Assembly: GCF_037975245.1 (NCBI RefSeq)
Contig: NC_092577.1
Coordinates: 35,332,898 to 35,396,897, forward strand
Reading direction: 5' to 3'
Length of the DNA stretch: 64,000 nt
DNA from: Apostichopus japonicus
Taxonomy: Eukaryota > Echinodermata > Holothuroidea > Aspidochirotida > Stichopodidae
A model generated the notes under the pieces. That model did no database searches. It was not told where the DNA came from and was given only the letters and a program-made list of their open reading frames with translations. Below, piece after piece: positions 62,850 through 64,000 of this stretch. Made by a program: the position numbers and the translations under genes. Within the stretch, counting starts at the first letter, position 1; every line of letters starts with the position of its first letter.

Positions 62850-64000
62850 CTAAGTACGTATTCTTCTTATTAGTCGTTGAAACAAGCGGGAACATTCGGT
62901 TCTAAACTTAGAGTTGATGAAACTATAGAGAAAAGGATTAACTGCGTGATTTAAAAGCCCTGTTAATCTTAACACCGCGATAACAGCATAGCCGAAACTG
63001 TCACGTGATATACCGAGAGAGGTCGTTGAGAACATGTACATAATTAAGGTCATAGACCACGTGAGCACAAAAAAGACCGTTACCAAGAATAGCATCTGAC
63101 TTAAACGAGACATTAACCTTGGACGCTGCTGTACCACGCTCGCTCGGCTTCGTGACTTCGTAGCCCAACAACTGCCTAACTTATTATGGCCGCTTCGGCA
63201 CTTCTCGCTGTCAACTCGAAGACCACCGGGTATTGGGACGTCACACGTGATAAATGTAGTTGTCGTTGCATGTGACGACGAAGAGGGTGTAGCGGCGTCG
63301 CTTGAACTGTTTGTGTCTTTCGTTCCAAGCACATGGTTACCAAAGTGATATGGTACTCTCAGACTTCCCAACATGCTTTGCGTTTCATCGGGTTTTCGGC
63401 CAGCGTAGGAATGGCTCGTATATGATGGTGAAGGCACCTGTAGACCACTGGACACTCGCTGCGTTTCATCAGTAGCCGGTGACCTTCTCAATGTTTGCAA
63501 TTCAATAGTAGATGGACCGTTTACGTATGAAACCGATGCGACATTTGAAGCAGATAAAACACTTTGTCTTGTCTTCATGTTCTTCCAAAGTCTGACGTAT
63601 AAGTAAATGACGACAATAAACGCAAATAGAAAACACGAGTATTGCGGTACGGTTGTCAGGACGAACAGAACACTACCAACATCTTCTCCATATTGATAAC
63701 AAATTGTTAAATTATGGATAGTTATATTGGAGTCTACCACGACTTCGCTCAATATCGTACCACTGACAAATGGTACCAAAATATTGACAAGTAATGCTAT
63801 CAAAAGGCATAAGTGACATACCTTAACTGCTTTCTTGCGGGACCACCGACCGTTGTGCGGTTTGCAGACCGCCAGATATCTATCCCACGCGATAGCAGCG
63901 GTTAGACAGGTAGAGAAGTACCAACCGATACTCTCCCATGTATAAAAAACTTTACATAGAATGTCACTGTGAAAATCGAATTCGTAGAGCCAATAATAAA
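62850..64000 (-). CDS. Class A GPCR, gene 2, copy A2 (5' end outside the window)
   Basis: Residues 66-447 of the counterpart at 7,873-9,216. The frame stays open to the last base, so the gene is cut by the window and not by a mutation; TM1 and most of TM2 lie beyond it. Differences seen are one amino-acid change in the third intracellular loop (SSHTTTT to SSHATTT) and a few silent ones. Glu87, DRY, the TM6 TWSM and NPFLY are kept. Confidence 0.9.
   Translation of the reverse strand, partial: YYWLYEFDFHSDILCKVFYTWESIGWYFSTCLTAAIAWDRYLAVCKPHNGRWSRKKAVKVCHLCLLIALLVNILVPFVSGTILSEVVVDSNITIHNLTICYQYGEDVGSVLFVLTTVPQYSCFLFAFIVVIYLYVRLWKNMKTRQSVLSASNVASVSYVNGPSTIELQTLRRSPATDETQRVSSGLQVPSPSYTSHSYAGRKPDETQSMLGSLRVPYHFGNHVLGTKDTNSSSDAATPSSSSHATTTTFITCDVPIPGGLRVDSEKCRSGHNKLGSCWATKSRSRASVVQQRPRLMSRLSQMLFLVTVFFVLTWSMTLIMYMFSTTSLGISRDSFGYAVIAVLRLTGLLNHAVNPFLYSFINSKFRTECSRLFQRLIRRIRT

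Larger units (their letters stand above)
54178..64000. repeat. Segmental duplicate A, copy 2
   Basis: Collinear with the window start to 9,024 in the same orientation. The match starts at TGTTTTGAGCCATGGTCC and continues to the window end. Left of about 57,870 it differs often from copy 1; right of it the two are almost identical. Confidence 0.93.

Overview
The window looks like animal nuclear DNA from a marine deuterostome invertebrate, most likely an echinoderm (a sea cucumber or a relative; this is an inference). The reasons are spliced genes with GT-AG introns, intronless class A GPCRs in tandem, A+T-rich noncoding DNA full of micro- and minisatellites, and several families of non-LTR, LTR, Penelope-like and terminal-inverted-repeat elements. 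No bacterial operon, CRISPR array or prophage was seen.

The main architecture is nested segmental duplication. Segment A (1 to at least 9,024) recurs at 54,178-64,000 in the same orientation. It carries two intronless class A GPCR genes on the minus strand. Segment B (9,950-27,318) recurs at 31,198-47,660 in the same orientation. It carries a complete three-exon histamine N-methyltransferase-like gene on the minus strand, reconstructed here as 291 codons in both copies. The order is A1-B1-unique-B2-unique-A2, so simple end-to-end joining of two haplotypes does not explain it by itself. Within each pair some stretches are nearly identical and others are clearly diverged, which suggests recent duplication, gene conversion or haplotype mixing.

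Region by region. 1-5,330: noncoding, with a CAA-rich tract and a 15-unit minisatellite. 6,069-9,216: GPCR genes 1 and 2. 9,667-13,350: a U2-snRNA-headed repeat family and a LINE fragment it has invaded. 13,801-17,203: a 36-bp minisatellite and HNMT-like copy 1. 17,522-24,340: LINE remnants, two hAT-like TIR elements and a 1,004-bp perfect GATA array that grew from a LINE 3' tail. 24,762-27,318: a foldback-like element with 18-bp subrepeats, truncated on the right. 27,682-31,077: a Penelope-like RT fragment, further TIR elements and a palindromic 22-bp repeat array. 31,198-47,660: the second B copy with its own insertions (a 1,702-bp TIR element, a solo LTR) and deletions. 47,923-54,177: unique sequence with one exon of a FAM167-like gene on the plus strand. 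54,178-64,000: the second GPCR pair; the last gene is cut by the window edge.

Functionally, the window places putative small-ligand receptors beside a putative biogenic-amine-inactivating enzyme. The GPCRs carry Glu at the position equivalent to 3.32, where aminergic receptors carry Asp. A link between receptors and enzyme is only a hypothesis. The strongest candidate for something undescribed is the roughly 196-bp repeat. Its head matches the 5' end of U2 snRNA through the branch-point-pairing GTAGTA, and it then continues into an unrelated body with three further hairpins.
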